A stretch of DNA of 64,000 nucleotides from Pseudocitrobacter cyperus (GTDB taxonomy: Bacteria > Pseudomonadota > Gammaproteobacteria > Enterobacterales > Enterobacteriaceae), in contig NZ_JAYMYY010000001.1 of the NCBI RefSeq assembly GCF_039889165.1, positions 1,054,001-1,118,000 of the forward strand. The letters run 5' to 3'. Below are positions 55,019 to 63,449 of this stretch, piece after piece. The notes beneath the pieces were generated by a model. It was given only the letters and a program-made list of their open reading frames with translations. It did no database searches and had not been told where the DNA came from. The translations under genes and the position numbers were made by a program. Within the stretch, counting starts at the first letter, position 1; every line of letters begins with the position of its first letter.

Positions 55019-55998
55019 TGCGCATCCTCAGCCTGCGATTGCGCGGTTTCCTGAAGAGAGGTAATCATGATATCCAGCGCATCGGATTGCTGGAAAACGT
55101 TGATGCAGCGCTGACGAAACGTCTGAGCGCCGTCTCCCGCCATCGCCGCAATAAATGCCTGCGGCATCACCAGCGCATCTTTAATCAGATCGGCGAGATC
55201 AAAAACCAGCCCGCCGCGACGCGTTTTCCCATGCATCACCGCCAGCCCGTGCGGCACACCGGTCACCCATGCCGCCACCGCCGCCAGGCCATAGGCCAGA
55301 TAATTCCCCTGGTCGAGAAAACGGTTGGCAGAATCAATACCACCGCCACGCTTCGCCCGCGTGAAGTCGCCATACCCCACCGTCTGACTCACCATTTTGT
55401 ACAGTGCTTTGGTCAGCTTCGCTTCCGCCAGCATCAGCAGCGTATGATCTTCCGCCTGCGCCATTTCATCGCTAGCGCGATTAAGTAACGTCTGTAGTGC
55501 CGCAGGATCGGGTTGAAAAGCGGATTCACGCTGCATCTGAGAACTGAGCCAGCGTTTTTCAATTTGCGCCAGACGGATCTGCTGAAAACCTTTTGCCGCC
55601 TGCAACCGTTTATTTTCATCAAACCAGAACGACACCCACTTCTGAAGGTATTCTGTCGGGCGATATTCACTTTGCGGGCTGAGCCAGGAGACATCCACAT
55701 CCACTTCATTCGCCGAGTACAGCGGCGTTCCATCGGTGCCGCAAAAACCCACCATCACGCCAGCATGAGCAAACTCCCGCATCGCCGCCTGAGTAACCGA
55801 TGTGCCCATCCCCAATAACAGCGCGGTTGTGTTGGCGATAGGGATGTTCCAGTAGAACGACTCCTTCCCTTCGCTGGTGACATATTCAACGCGCCCGCCG
55901 TTGACCTGCACTCGGCACTTTTCCAGATAGTAGATGTTGGCGCGTTTGGAATGGAGAATGGTTTTGAGATCGGAGGGCGTGAGGTAGTTGGCTGACAT
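55015..55998 (-). CDS. cas1: Cas1 integrase (type I-F)
   Basis: Spacer integrase, 327 residues. Predicted metal ligands are Glu192 (LAEAKLTK), His256 (AVMHGKTRRGG) and Asp267/Asp270 (VFDLADLIKD), so acquisition should be possible. It is the first gene of the cas operon, transcribed away from the CRISPR array. It is coupled to cas2-3, its partner in the Cas1-Cas2/3 complex. The intergenic gap to the array (55999-56136) must hold the operon promoter unless array transcripts read through. Confidence 0.96.
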   Translation of the reverse strand: MSANYLTPSDLKTILHSKRANIYYLEKCRVQVNGGRVEYVTSEGKESFYWNIPIANTTALLLGMGTSVTQAAMREFAHAGVMVGFCGTDGTPLYSANEVDVDVSWLSPQSEYRPTEYLQKWVSFWFDENKRLQAAKGFQQIRLAQIEKRWLSSQMQRESAFQPDPAALQTLLNRASDEMAQAEDHTLLMLAEAKLTKALYKMVSQTVGYGDFTRAKRGGGIDSANRFLDQGNYLAYGLAAVAAWVTGVPHGLAVMHGKTRRGGLVFDLADLIKDALVMPQAFIAAMAGDGAQTFRQRCINVFQQSDALDIMITSLQETAQSQAEDAQ

Positions 55999-56136
55999 AA
56001 GAACACATCGTTATAATCACTCTGGTTATTATTCCAGATAATAGAACACGTTATCCTGGCAATTAGATTGATTCTTATCCCACTTTTGGACTTTCTTATT
56101 GAAAAGAAGGAGGTAGGGGCAGAGCTGGTTGAGCGT
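55999..56136 (-). promoter_or_regulatory. Upstream region of the cas operon
   Basis: A 138-bp AT-rich gap lies between the array and cas1. On the minus strand TATAAC close to the cas1 start and an inverted repeat TCTGG...CCAGA (56021-56038) are visible. A clear -35/-10 pair was not resolved. The array is transcribed into this gap, so read-through into cas1 is also possible. Confidence 0.4.
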
Positions 56137-56764
56137 GTTTTAAGCTGCTTGTACGGCAGTGAACCGCTAATGCCACCATTAGCTCAAATTGCACCATTTT
56201 CCAGGCTGGCTGTACGGCAGTGAAGGCATAGCTATCTCCCGATATGGCTTGCATAGTTTCTAAGCTGCCTGCACGGCAGTGAACTTCAGGTTTGCATGCC
56301 CGGTTCCACCCATTCCTTTCTAAGCTGCCTGTACGGCAGTGAACGTGTAGGAACGGTCGGCGGCCGACTTACCATCTTTCTAAGCTGCCTATACGGCAGT
56401 GAACTCCCTCCTTTGCGGCCAGCATTCTCACTGAGCTTTCTAAGCTGCCTATACGGCAGTGAACAACCACTGGCAGATTCGGCGGGCTGAGTTACTTTTC
56501 TAAGCTGCCTGTACGGCAGTGAACGCAAATACACTGCGATATCGTCGTAGGCGTTTTTTCTAAGCTGCCTGTACGGCAGTGAACTAGTTTTGCGGCTGGG
56601 GGATTATATTGCGATTTTTCTAAGCTGCCTGTACGGCAGTGAACGCTCTCGAATACGATGAATATAGAATGTTACATTTCTAAGCTGCCTGTACGGCAGT
56701 GAACGTGAAATCTGCGATTTTGCGGGAGACATTGGATTTCTAAGCTGCCTGTACGGCAGTGAAC
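56137..56764 (-). CRISPR. Type I-F CRISPR array, 11 repeats and 10 spacers
   Basis: Repeats of 28 bp occur about every 60 bp, starting at 56137, 56198, 56257, 56317, 56377, 56437, 56497, 56557, 56617, 56677 and 56737. Spacers are 32 bp except the first (33) and second (31). The consensus on the plus strand starts TTTCTAAGCTGCCTG and ends GTACGGCAGTGAAC. The crRNA strand is minus (GTTCACTGCC start), so the leader is at the clpA side and new spacers enter there. The five repeats nearest the leader are identical; the two farthest (56137, 56198) are decayed, as expected for the trailer end. Confidence 0.98.
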
Positions 56765-56873
56765 TCAAATACTACACGCCCAACCTCTTGTTGATAAAGT
56801 AAAATATCCACAATCCCCGGCAAAACCCTTTTTTACCTCTTTCATAATGTACGGCCGAAAATCAATTAGTTAC
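56765..56873 (-). promoter_or_regulatory. Leader of the main CRISPR array
   Basis: AT-rich leader between the first repeat and clpA's terminator. It shares motifs at matching distances with the leader of the mini-array at 14.76-14.86 kb. It should carry the array promoter and any IHF or Cas1-Cas2/3 recognition sites. No gene is present between here and 57004 apart from the clpA terminator. Confidence 0.75.
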
Positions 56874-56922
56874 GTCAAGGTGAAAAAAAAGGGTCTACCA
56901 ACCGCGCCTGCCGTGGCGAAAA

Positions 56923-56956
56923 AAAATCCGTAACCTCATCAGAGATTACGGATTTT
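56923..56956 (-). terminator. Terminator of clpA
   Basis: An 11-bp stem (AAAATCCGTAA with TTACGGATTTT) is followed on the minus strand by a run of T. It lies 48 bp after the clpA stop and insulates the CRISPR leader from clpA transcription. Confidence 0.88.
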
Positions 56957-57004
56957 GATTTATCACGCACCGGGCTATCAGCCCGCGGCGCTATCGCTCA
57001 GAAA

Positions 57005-59284
57005 TTAATGCGCTGCTTCCGGTTTGTGCTTCTGCGCACTCTGGAACCCGTAGGTCAGCTCATTTTTCTCTTTATCCAGCGCCACCGTCACCTGACCGCC
57101 GTCGACCAGGGAACCAAACAACAGCTCGTTAGCCAGTGGTTTCTTCAGGTTGTCCTGAATCACGCGAGCCATTGGACGCGCGCCCATTGCACGGTCGTAG
57201 CCTTTCTCCGCCAGCCAGTTACGGGCTTCCTGAGAAACTTCCAGCGACACGCCTTTCTGATCCAGTTGCACCTGCAGTTCGACGATAAACTTATCAACAA
57301 CCTGATGGATAACCTCAGTGGAGAGGTGATCGAACCAGATAATGTTGTCCAGACGGTTACGGAACTCCGGCGTGAAGATCTTTTTGATCTCTTCCATCGC
57401 ATCGGTGCTGTTATCCTGCTGGATAAGGCCGATAGATTTACGCTCGGTTTCACGTACCCCGGCGTTGGTGGTCATCACCAGCACCACGTTGCGGAAGTCG
57501 GCTTTGCGGCCGTTGTTATCGGTCAGCGTACCATTATCCATCACCTGCAACAGCAGGTTAAAGACGTCCGGGTGCGCTTTCTCGATTTCATCGAGCAGCA
57601 GTACCGCATGCGGATGCTTGATAACTGCGTCGGTCAGCAGGCCGCCCTGGTCAAAGCCAACGTATCCCGGAGGTGCGCCAATCAGGCGGCTCACCGTGTG
57701 ACGTTCCATATATTCGGACATATCAAAGCGCAGCAGTTCAATGCCCATCGCTTTTGCCAGTTGAACCGTCACTTCAGTTTTCCCCACCCCGGTTGGCCCG
57801 GCGAACAGGAATGACCCGACAGGGCGATGATCGTGACCGAGACCGGCACGGCTCATTTTGATCGCCTCGGTTAACGCATCGATGGCTTTATCCTGCCCAA
57901 ACACCAGCATTTTCAGGCGATTGCCCAGTGTTTTCAGCGTATCGCGATCGCTCTGGGAGACGCTTTTCTCCGGGATACGCGCGATGCGCGCCACCACAGA
58001 TTCAATATCCGCCACGTTGATCGTTTTCTTGCGCTTACTCACCGGCATCAGGCGCGCACGCGCGCCCGCTTCATCAATCACATCAATCGCTTTATCCGGC
58101 AAATGACGGTCGTTGATGTATTTCACCGCCAGCTCCACCGCCGCACGTACCGCTTTCGCGGTGTAGCGCACGTCGTGGTGAGCTTCATACTTCGGTTTCA
58201 GGCCGTTGATGATCTGCACCGTTTCCTCGACAGAAGGTTCGGTAATGTCGATTTTCTGGAAACGACGCGCCAGCGCACGATCTTTTTCGAAGATGTTGCT
58301 GAACTCCTGGTAGGTGGTTGAGCCCATCACCCGGATTTTACCGCTGGAAAGCAGCGGTTTAATCAGGTTAGCGGCATCCACCTGGCCGCCCGACGCGGCA
58401 CCCGCACCAATAATGGTGTGGATTTCGTCGATAAACAGGATGCTGTTGTCATCCTGCTCGAGTTGCTTAAGCAACGCTTTGAAGCGTTTTTCAAAGTCAC
58501 CGCGATATTTGGTGCCCGCCAGCAGCGAACCGATATCGAGTGAGTAAATCGTACAATCGGCCATGATTTCCGGCACGTCACCGCGCACAATACGCCATGC
58601 CAGACCTTCGGCAATCGCGGTTTTGCCCACGCCGGATTCACCCACCAGCAGCGGGTTATTTTTACGACGACGGCAAAGCACCTGAATGGCGCGCTCCAGC
58701 TCTTTGTCGCGGCCAATCAGCGGGTCGATACCGCCGACGCGAGCAAGCTGGTTAAGGTTGGTGGTGAAGTTTTCCATACGTTCCTCCCCGCCTGCTTGCT
58801 CTTCATTGTTCGGGGCCTGGCTTCCGGAGTCGGAAGACTGGCTCGGTTCGTCTTTACGCGTACCGTGAGAAATAAAGTTAACCACATCAAGGCGGCTGAC
58901 TTCATGTTTACGCAGAAGATACGCAGCCTGCGACTCCTGCTCGCTGAAAATGGCCACCAGGACGTTCGCGCCGGTCACTTCGCTACGCCCGGAAGACTGA
59001 ACGTGGAAAACCGCACGTTGCAGGACACGCTGGAAGCTAAGCGTCGGCTGTGTGTCGCGCTCTTCTTCACTGGCGGGCAGAACCGGCGTGGTTTGTTCGA
59101 TGAAGGCTTCGAGTTCCTGACGCAGCGCCACCAGATCCACAGAACACGCTTCCAGCGCTTCGCGGGCCGATGGGTTGCTGAGCAGTGCCAGCAACAAGTG
59201 CTCGACGGTCATAAACTCATGACGGTGCTCGCGCGCTCTGGCGAAAGCCATGTTTAAACTGAGTTCCAGTTCTTGATTGAGCAT
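57005..59284 (-). CDS. clpA: ClpA ATP-dependent protease specificity subunit
   Basis: Hexameric AAA+ unfoldase that feeds proteins to ClpP. It has 759 residues from the ATG at 59284 (MLNQELELSLNMAFARARE) behind GGGAGG; an in-frame start at 59299 is less likely. An N-domain (about 1-145) that binds ClpS is followed by two AAA modules with GESGVGKT (near 214) and GPTGVGKT (near 495). It lies 30 bp after clpS, its adaptor. Confidence 0.98.
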   Translation of the reverse strand: MLNQELELSLNMAFARAREHRHEFMTVEHLLLALLSNPSAREALEACSVDLVALRQELEAFIEQTTPVLPASEEERDTQPTLSFQRVLQRAVFHVQSSGRSEVTGANVLVAIFSEQESQAAYLLRKHEVSRLDVVNFISHGTRKDEPSQSSDSGSQAPNNEEQAGGEERMENFTTNLNQLARVGGIDPLIGRDKELERAIQVLCRRRKNNPLLVGESGVGKTAIAEGLAWRIVRGDVPEIMADCTIYSLDIGSLLAGTKYRGDFEKRFKALLKQLEQDDNSILFIDEIHTIIGAGAASGGQVDAANLIKPLLSSGKIRVMGSTTYQEFSNIFEKDRALARRFQKIDITEPSVEETVQIINGLKPKYEAHHDVRYTAKAVRAAVELAVKYINDRHLPDKAIDVIDEAGARARLMPVSKRKKTINVADIESVVARIARIPEKSVSQSDRDTLKTLGNRLKMLVFGQDKAIDALTEAIKMSRAGLGHDHRPVGSFLFAGPTGVGKTEVTVQLAKAMGIELLRFDMSEYMERHTVSRLIGAPPGYVGFDQGGLLTDAVIKHPHAVLLLDEIEKAHPDVFNLLLQVMDNGTLTDNNGRKADFRNVVLVMTTNAGVRETERKSIGLIQQDNSTDAMEEIKKIFTPEFRNRLDNIIWFDHLSTEVIHQVVDKFIVELQVQLDQKGVSLEVSQEARNWLAEKGYDRAMGARPMARVIQDNLKKPLANELLFGSLVDGGQVTVALDKEKNELTYGFQSAQKHKPEAAH

Positions 59285-59314
59285 AGGCACCTCCCCCAAT
59301 TTTCATGCCTGATT

Positions 59315-59635
59315 TCAGGCTTTTTCCAGCGTACACAACAATGGATGCTCGTTCTCCCTCGCATATTTGTTCACCATCACTACTTTGGTTTCTGCCACCT
59401 CGGCAGTAAAAACACCACAAATAGCTTTACCTTGATAGTGAACCGTGAGCATCAGTTGTGTGGCACGTTCTACATCATAAGAAAAGAATTTTTGTAACAC
59501 GTCAATAACAAACTCCATTGGCGTGTAGTCATCATTGACTAAAATCACTTTATACATCGATGGGGGTTTCAGCCCATCCTGTAGTTTATCTTCCGTTAGC
59601 TGGTCGAAATCCAGCCAGTCTCTGCTCTTACTCAT
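59315..59635 (-). CDS. clpS: ClpS adaptor of ClpAP
   Basis: A 106-residue N-recognin that binds proteins with N-terminal Leu, Phe, Tyr or Trp and delivers them to ClpA. Conserved YKVILVNDDYTPMEFVIDVL forms the binding pocket. It is co-transcribed with clpA and functionally tied to Aat upstream in the window, which makes the N-degrons. Confidence 0.98.
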   Translation of the reverse strand: MSKSRDWLDFDQLTEDKLQDGLKPPSMYKVILVNDDYTPMEFVIDVLQKFFSYDVERATQLMLTVHYQGKAICGVFTAEVAETKVVMVNKYARENEHPLLCTLEKA

Positions 59636-59823
59636 TGTCAGTCATCATCTTCGGTGGCAAGTACGCAGTCGCTGACCTCTGTTTATACAGGTACTAAATC
59701 TACTGTAGATCATAGATAACTATCACCTATAGCTGTCATTAGCGAACTCTGTCACATTACCGTCAATAGCGTTAACTGCTTCAAATTTTGATTCATTTTC
59801 CGCCCATCTGGCCCTTCAAACCC

Positions 59824-59851
59824 TTGACGCTTTGCGCGAAAACTCTAAATT
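59824..59851 (+). promoter_or_regulatory. Candidate cspD promoter
   Basis: TTGACG (59824-59829) and TAAATT (59846-59851) with 16-bp spacing would start transcription near 59858, about 87 bp ahead of cspD. They lie in the 309-bp clpS-cspD divergent gap; the clpS promoter in the same gap was not resolved. Confidence 0.5.
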
Positions 59852-59944
59852 GTACTGGCGAGAGTTGGCGAGGTTTTAAACAGCTCCTGACTCAACCACC
59901 GGTTCATTCCATCTACATATAAGCGTTACGAAGGATGTCGAAGT

Positions 59945-60169
59945 ATGGAAATGGGTACTGTTAAGTGGTTCAACAATGCCAAAGGGTTTGGTTTCATCTG
60001 CCCGGAAGGCGGTGGCGATGACATATTCGCCCATTACTCCACCATCCAGATGGATGGTTACAGAACGCTAAAAGCCGGGCAATCCGTCCAGTTTGATGTT
60101 CACGAAGGCCCGAAGGGGAATCACGCCAGCGTGATTATTCCCGTCATCGAGACAGAAACTGCCGCATAG
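59945..60169 (+). CDS. cspD: Cold-shock-like protein CspD
   Basis: A 74-residue cold-shock-domain protein that in E. coli inhibits DNA replication in stationary phase and is not cold-induced. The RNA/DNA-binding motifs KGFGFI and DIFAHY are present, and the C-terminal tail VIETETAA is CspD-type. It is divergent from clpS as in E. coli. Confidence 0.97.
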   Translation: MEMGTVKWFNNAKGFGFICPEGGGDDIFAHYSTIQMDGYRTLKAGQSVQFDVHEGPKGNHASVIIPVIETETAA

Positions 60170-60201
60170 CCTTCAGGTTTCATTGTGTACACCCCGCCGT
60201 C

Positions 60202-60231
60202 AAAATGCCAGTCCTTCCGACTGGCATTTTT
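60202..60231. terminator. Bidirectional terminator of cspD and macB
   Basis: A perfect 12-bp stem (AAAATGCCAGTC with GACTGGCATTTT), loop CTTCC, is flanked by A and T runs. It lies between convergent cspD and macB. Confidence 0.92.
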
Positions 60232-60234
60232 ATT

Positions 60235-62175
60235 TTACTCTCGCGCTAACGCATCCACCGGGTCAAGCCTTGCCGCATTCCGAGCGGGCAACCAGCCAAA
60301 CAGTACGCCAGTCAGCGTCGAACAGATAAACGCCGTTAACAGCGCGACGGGTGAAAAACCGATCTCCCAGCCGGGCAGGATAAGTTGCAGCGCCAGCGCT
60401 ATCATTAAGGATAGCGTGACACCTAACGCCCCGCCCACCAGACACACCAGAACAGCCTCAATCAAAAATTGTTGCAGCACATTGCTGGCCCGCGCGCCCA
60501 CCGCCATACGAATGCCGATTTCACGGGTTCGCTCCGTCACCGACACCAGCATGATATTCATCACGCCAATACCGCCAACCACCAGCGAGATCACCGCCAC
60601 CAATGTCAGAAACAACTGTAATGTATGTGTGGTGCGTTCCGCCGTTTTCAAGACGCTGTCCATGTTCCAGACGAAGAAATCTTTTTTACCGTGGCGAAGA
60701 TTCAGCAAACGCGTCAGTTGCTGCTCGGCAAAACTGCTGTCGTAGCCCTCTTTGACGCGGACAGTGATCGAGTTGAGCCACGATTGCCCCATTACCCGCC
60801 CCGCCATCGTTGAGTAAGGCAACCAGACGCGCAGAATAGTGCTGCTGCCAAACATCGACTGTTTCTCATCAGCAACACCGATCACCGTCGCTGGCATGTT
60901 GCCCACCAGAATCACCTCGCCCACCACCTGCGTTTTATTGGGAAAAAGCTGACGGCGGGTATTGTTATCCAGCACCACCACCTGCGCTCTTTCCGCAGCC
61001 TGGATGGCGTTAAAGGTATTACCCTCGCTGAAGGTCATACCGTAGACGTTAAAGTATTGCTGCCCGATGCCCTGTACGCTGGCCGCGACGTCCACGCTCC
61101 CCGCCCGCAAGCGCAGGCTTTTTGAAACGGCGGGCGTAACGGAACTTACCCACGACTGTTTTTCGATAGCCAGCAGATCGTCATATTTCAATGACTGCTG
61201 ATACTGCGGGTCGTCGTCGCCAAAATCTTTGCCGGGATACACATCGATGGTGTTTGTACCAATGGAACGGATATCCGCCAACACCATTTGTTTGGCGGCG
61301 TCGCCTACCACCACAATCGATACCACCGAGGCGATGCCGATAATAATCCCGAGCATCGTCAACAGGGTGCGCATTTTGTTCGCCGCCAGTGCGCGCCAGG
61401 CCATCGACAGCGCTTCGCGGAAGTTATTGCTGAATTGCCGCCAGCCGGGAACACTTTCGCCCGCCAGCCGACGCGGCTCGCCGGTGGCGGGTTTGGCTGG
61501 CGGGTTACGTAAAATTTCGCCGTCATGAATTTCAATCACCCGCTCCGCCTGAGCGGCCACCTGCGGGTCGTGAGTGACGATGATAATCGTGTGCCCCTGC
61601 TCTTTGAGCTGATGCAGGATAGCCATCACCTCCTCGCCAGAGCTGCTATCCAGCGCGCCGGTCGGTTCGTCCGCGAGGATCACCTGGCCGCCGTTCATCA
61701 GCGCGCGGGCAATACTCACACGCTGCTGCTGCCCACCGGAAAGCTGCGAAGGCGCGTAATCCACACGCTCGTCCAGCCCCAGGCGCTTGAGCAATTCCGC
61801 CGCGCGCACCAGGCGGGCTTTGCGCTCCATTCCGGCGTACACCGCCGGGACTTCCACATTCTGCACCGCCGTCAGGTGCGACAAAAGATGATAGCGCTGA
61901 AAGATAAAACCAAAGTGCTCGCGACGCAGTTGCGCCAGCGCGTCGCCATCCAGGGTGGCGACATCGACGCCCGCCACGCGGTAGGTTCCGCTGGTGGGTT
62001 TATCCAGGCAACCAATGATGTTCATTAGCGTGGATTTACCCGACCCCGACGCCCCGACAATCGCCACCATCTCCCCGGCGTTAATCTCAAGGGTGATCCC
62101 TTTAAGAACTTCTACGCTGCCGTCACCGGATGGGTAGCTACGGCGAATGTCCGTGAGTTGCAGCAACGCCGTCAT
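60235..62175 (-). CDS. macB: MacB macrolide and enterotoxin ABC exporter
   Basis: A 646-residue mechanotransmission-type ABC protein working with MacA and TolC to export macrolides, heat-stable enterotoxin and lipid-like substrates. The N-terminal ATPase has GASGSGKST, LSGGQQQR and VILADEPTGALD. A linker leads to a first membrane helix (near residue 270), a periplasmic domain and three C-terminal helices. The ATG overlaps the macA stop (ATGA). Confidence 0.96.
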   Translation of the reverse strand: MTALLQLTDIRRSYPSGDGSVEVLKGITLEINAGEMVAIVGASGSGKSTLMNIIGCLDKPTSGTYRVAGVDVATLDGDALAQLRREHFGFIFQRYHLLSHLTAVQNVEVPAVYAGMERKARLVRAAELLKRLGLDERVDYAPSQLSGGQQQRVSIARALMNGGQVILADEPTGALDSSSGEEVMAILHQLKEQGHTIIIVTHDPQVAAQAERVIEIHDGEILRNPPAKPATGEPRRLAGESVPGWRQFSNNFREALSMAWRALAANKMRTLLTMLGIIIGIASVVSIVVVGDAAKQMVLADIRSIGTNTIDVYPGKDFGDDDPQYQQSLKYDDLLAIEKQSWVSSVTPAVSKSLRLRAGSVDVAASVQGIGQQYFNVYGMTFSEGNTFNAIQAAERAQVVVLDNNTRRQLFPNKTQVVGEVILVGNMPATVIGVADEKQSMFGSSTILRVWLPYSTMAGRVMGQSWLNSITVRVKEGYDSSFAEQQLTRLLNLRHGKKDFFVWNMDSVLKTAERTTHTLQLFLTLVAVISLVVGGIGVMNIMLVSVTERTREIGIRMAVGARASNVLQQFLIEAVLVCLVGGALGVTLSLMIALALQLILPGWEIGFSPVALLTAFICSTLTGVLFGWLPARNAARLDPVDALARE

Positions 62176-63287
62176 TGCGCGGCTCCGGTTTTGCCCTCGC
62201 CGATAATCACTTCGTCACCCGCTTCCAGCCCTCTTGCGATTTCCACTTCCGTATCATTACGCGAGCCAATAGAGACTTCACGCGGTTTCACTTCGCCGTT
62301 ACGCAGCAGCCGCACGGTATAGCGGTTATCGCCCACGCTATCGCCCAGCGCTGAAAGCGGGATCGTTAATACGTCTTTCACACCAGCCAACTGGATATGC
62401 ACCTGGGCGGTCATATCCAGCCGCAGCACACCCTGTGGGTTCGGTACTTCAAAGCGCGCGTGATAGAAGATGGCATCGTTCACCTTTTCTGGCGTCGGCA
62501 AAATATCTTTCAGCGTACCTTCGTAGCGCGTCAGCGGATCGCCGAGAACGGTAAACCAGGCTTTTTGCCCCGGCTTCAGATAAATCACGTCGGCTTCGGA
62601 AACCTGTGCCTTCACCAGCATAGTGCTGAGATCCGCCAGCGTCAGAATATTTGGCGCCTGCTGCGCGGCGATAACCGTCTGCCCTTGCAGGGTGGTGATT
62701 TGCGTGACTTCCCCGGCCATCGGCGCCACGATTCGCGTATAATCGAGGTTGGTTTTCGCCGTGTCGAGCGACGCCTGGTTGCGCTTAATTTGCGCATCAA
62801 TCGTGCCAATTTGCGCCTGTTTTACCGCCAGTTCGGTGGCGGCTGTGTCGAGATCCTGACGAGAGATCGCCTGCGTTTTTGCCAGTTGCTGCTGACGCGC
62901 CAGCGTCACCTGCGCCAGTTTGCGTTCCGCTTCTGCCTGGCTACGCTGCGCCCTCAACTCCATAAGCGTGGCTTCTACTTCCTTAATCTGGTTTTCTGCC
63001 TGTTCCGGGTCGATGACCCCCAGCAGTTGCCCTTTTTTCACTTTGTCGCCAATCTCAACCGACAGGGTTTTCAACTGCCCGCTTACCTGCGCACCGACGT
63101 CCACTTTACGTAAGGCATCAAGCTTGCCGGTCGCCAGCACGCTTTGTTGCAGCTCGCCAGGGCGAACAATCAGCGTTTGATACTGCGGCACCGGCGCATT
63201 CAGCGTTCGCCAGAGGGCGATAAACGCAACAAGAATCACGACCGCGAGCAGCAGATAACGTTTTTTTATTTTTCCCTTAATGCGCAT
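62172..63287 (-). CDS. macA: MacA periplasmic adaptor
   Basis: A 371-residue membrane-fusion protein of the MacAB-TolC pump. An N-terminal helix anchors it in the inner membrane (about residues 10-28). Lipoyl halves and an alpha-helical hairpin (about 90-180, rich in E, Q, A and R) follow, then beta-barrel and membrane-proximal domains. It starts MRIKGKIKKRYLLLA at ATG 63287, divergent from ybjX as in E. coli. Confidence 0.96.
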   Translation of the reverse strand: MRIKGKIKKRYLLLAVVILVAFIALWRTLNAPVPQYQTLIVRPGELQQSVLATGKLDALRKVDVGAQVSGQLKTLSVEIGDKVKKGQLLGVIDPEQAENQIKEVEATLMELRAQRSQAEAERKLAQVTLARQQQLAKTQAISRQDLDTAATELAVKQAQIGTIDAQIKRNQASLDTAKTNLDYTRIVAPMAGEVTQITTLQGQTVIAAQQAPNILTLADLSTMLVKAQVSEADVIYLKPGQKAWFTVLGDPLTRYEGTLKDILPTPEKVNDAIFYHARFEVPNPQGVLRLDMTAQVHIQLAGVKDVLTIPLSALGDSVGDNRYTVRLLRNGEVKPREVSIGSRNDTEVEIARGLEAGDEVIIGEGKTGAAQ

Positions 63288-63449
63288 AGCTATCCTGATA
63301 ATTTTCGTTGTTTCAGCCAGAGTGAGAGCATCAACATCAACCGTTACTAAACAACATGGTAAAGGTGAACAGGGTAACAGAGTTATTGAGAATTGGTTAA
63401 GCTTGCCAGTGGTGAAATCAGCCCATCATCCATTACGCGGATAGCTGAT

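Noticed and set aside
55999..56136. Possible seed matches of array spacers to the cas promoter
   Set aside because: I compared the first eight bases of the oldest main-array spacers and both mini-array spacers with CC-flanked sites in this gap and found no match.
56286..56534. 82-residue frame with repeated SLPYRQLRK units
   Set aside because: Translation of CRISPR repeats of the main array, not a protein.
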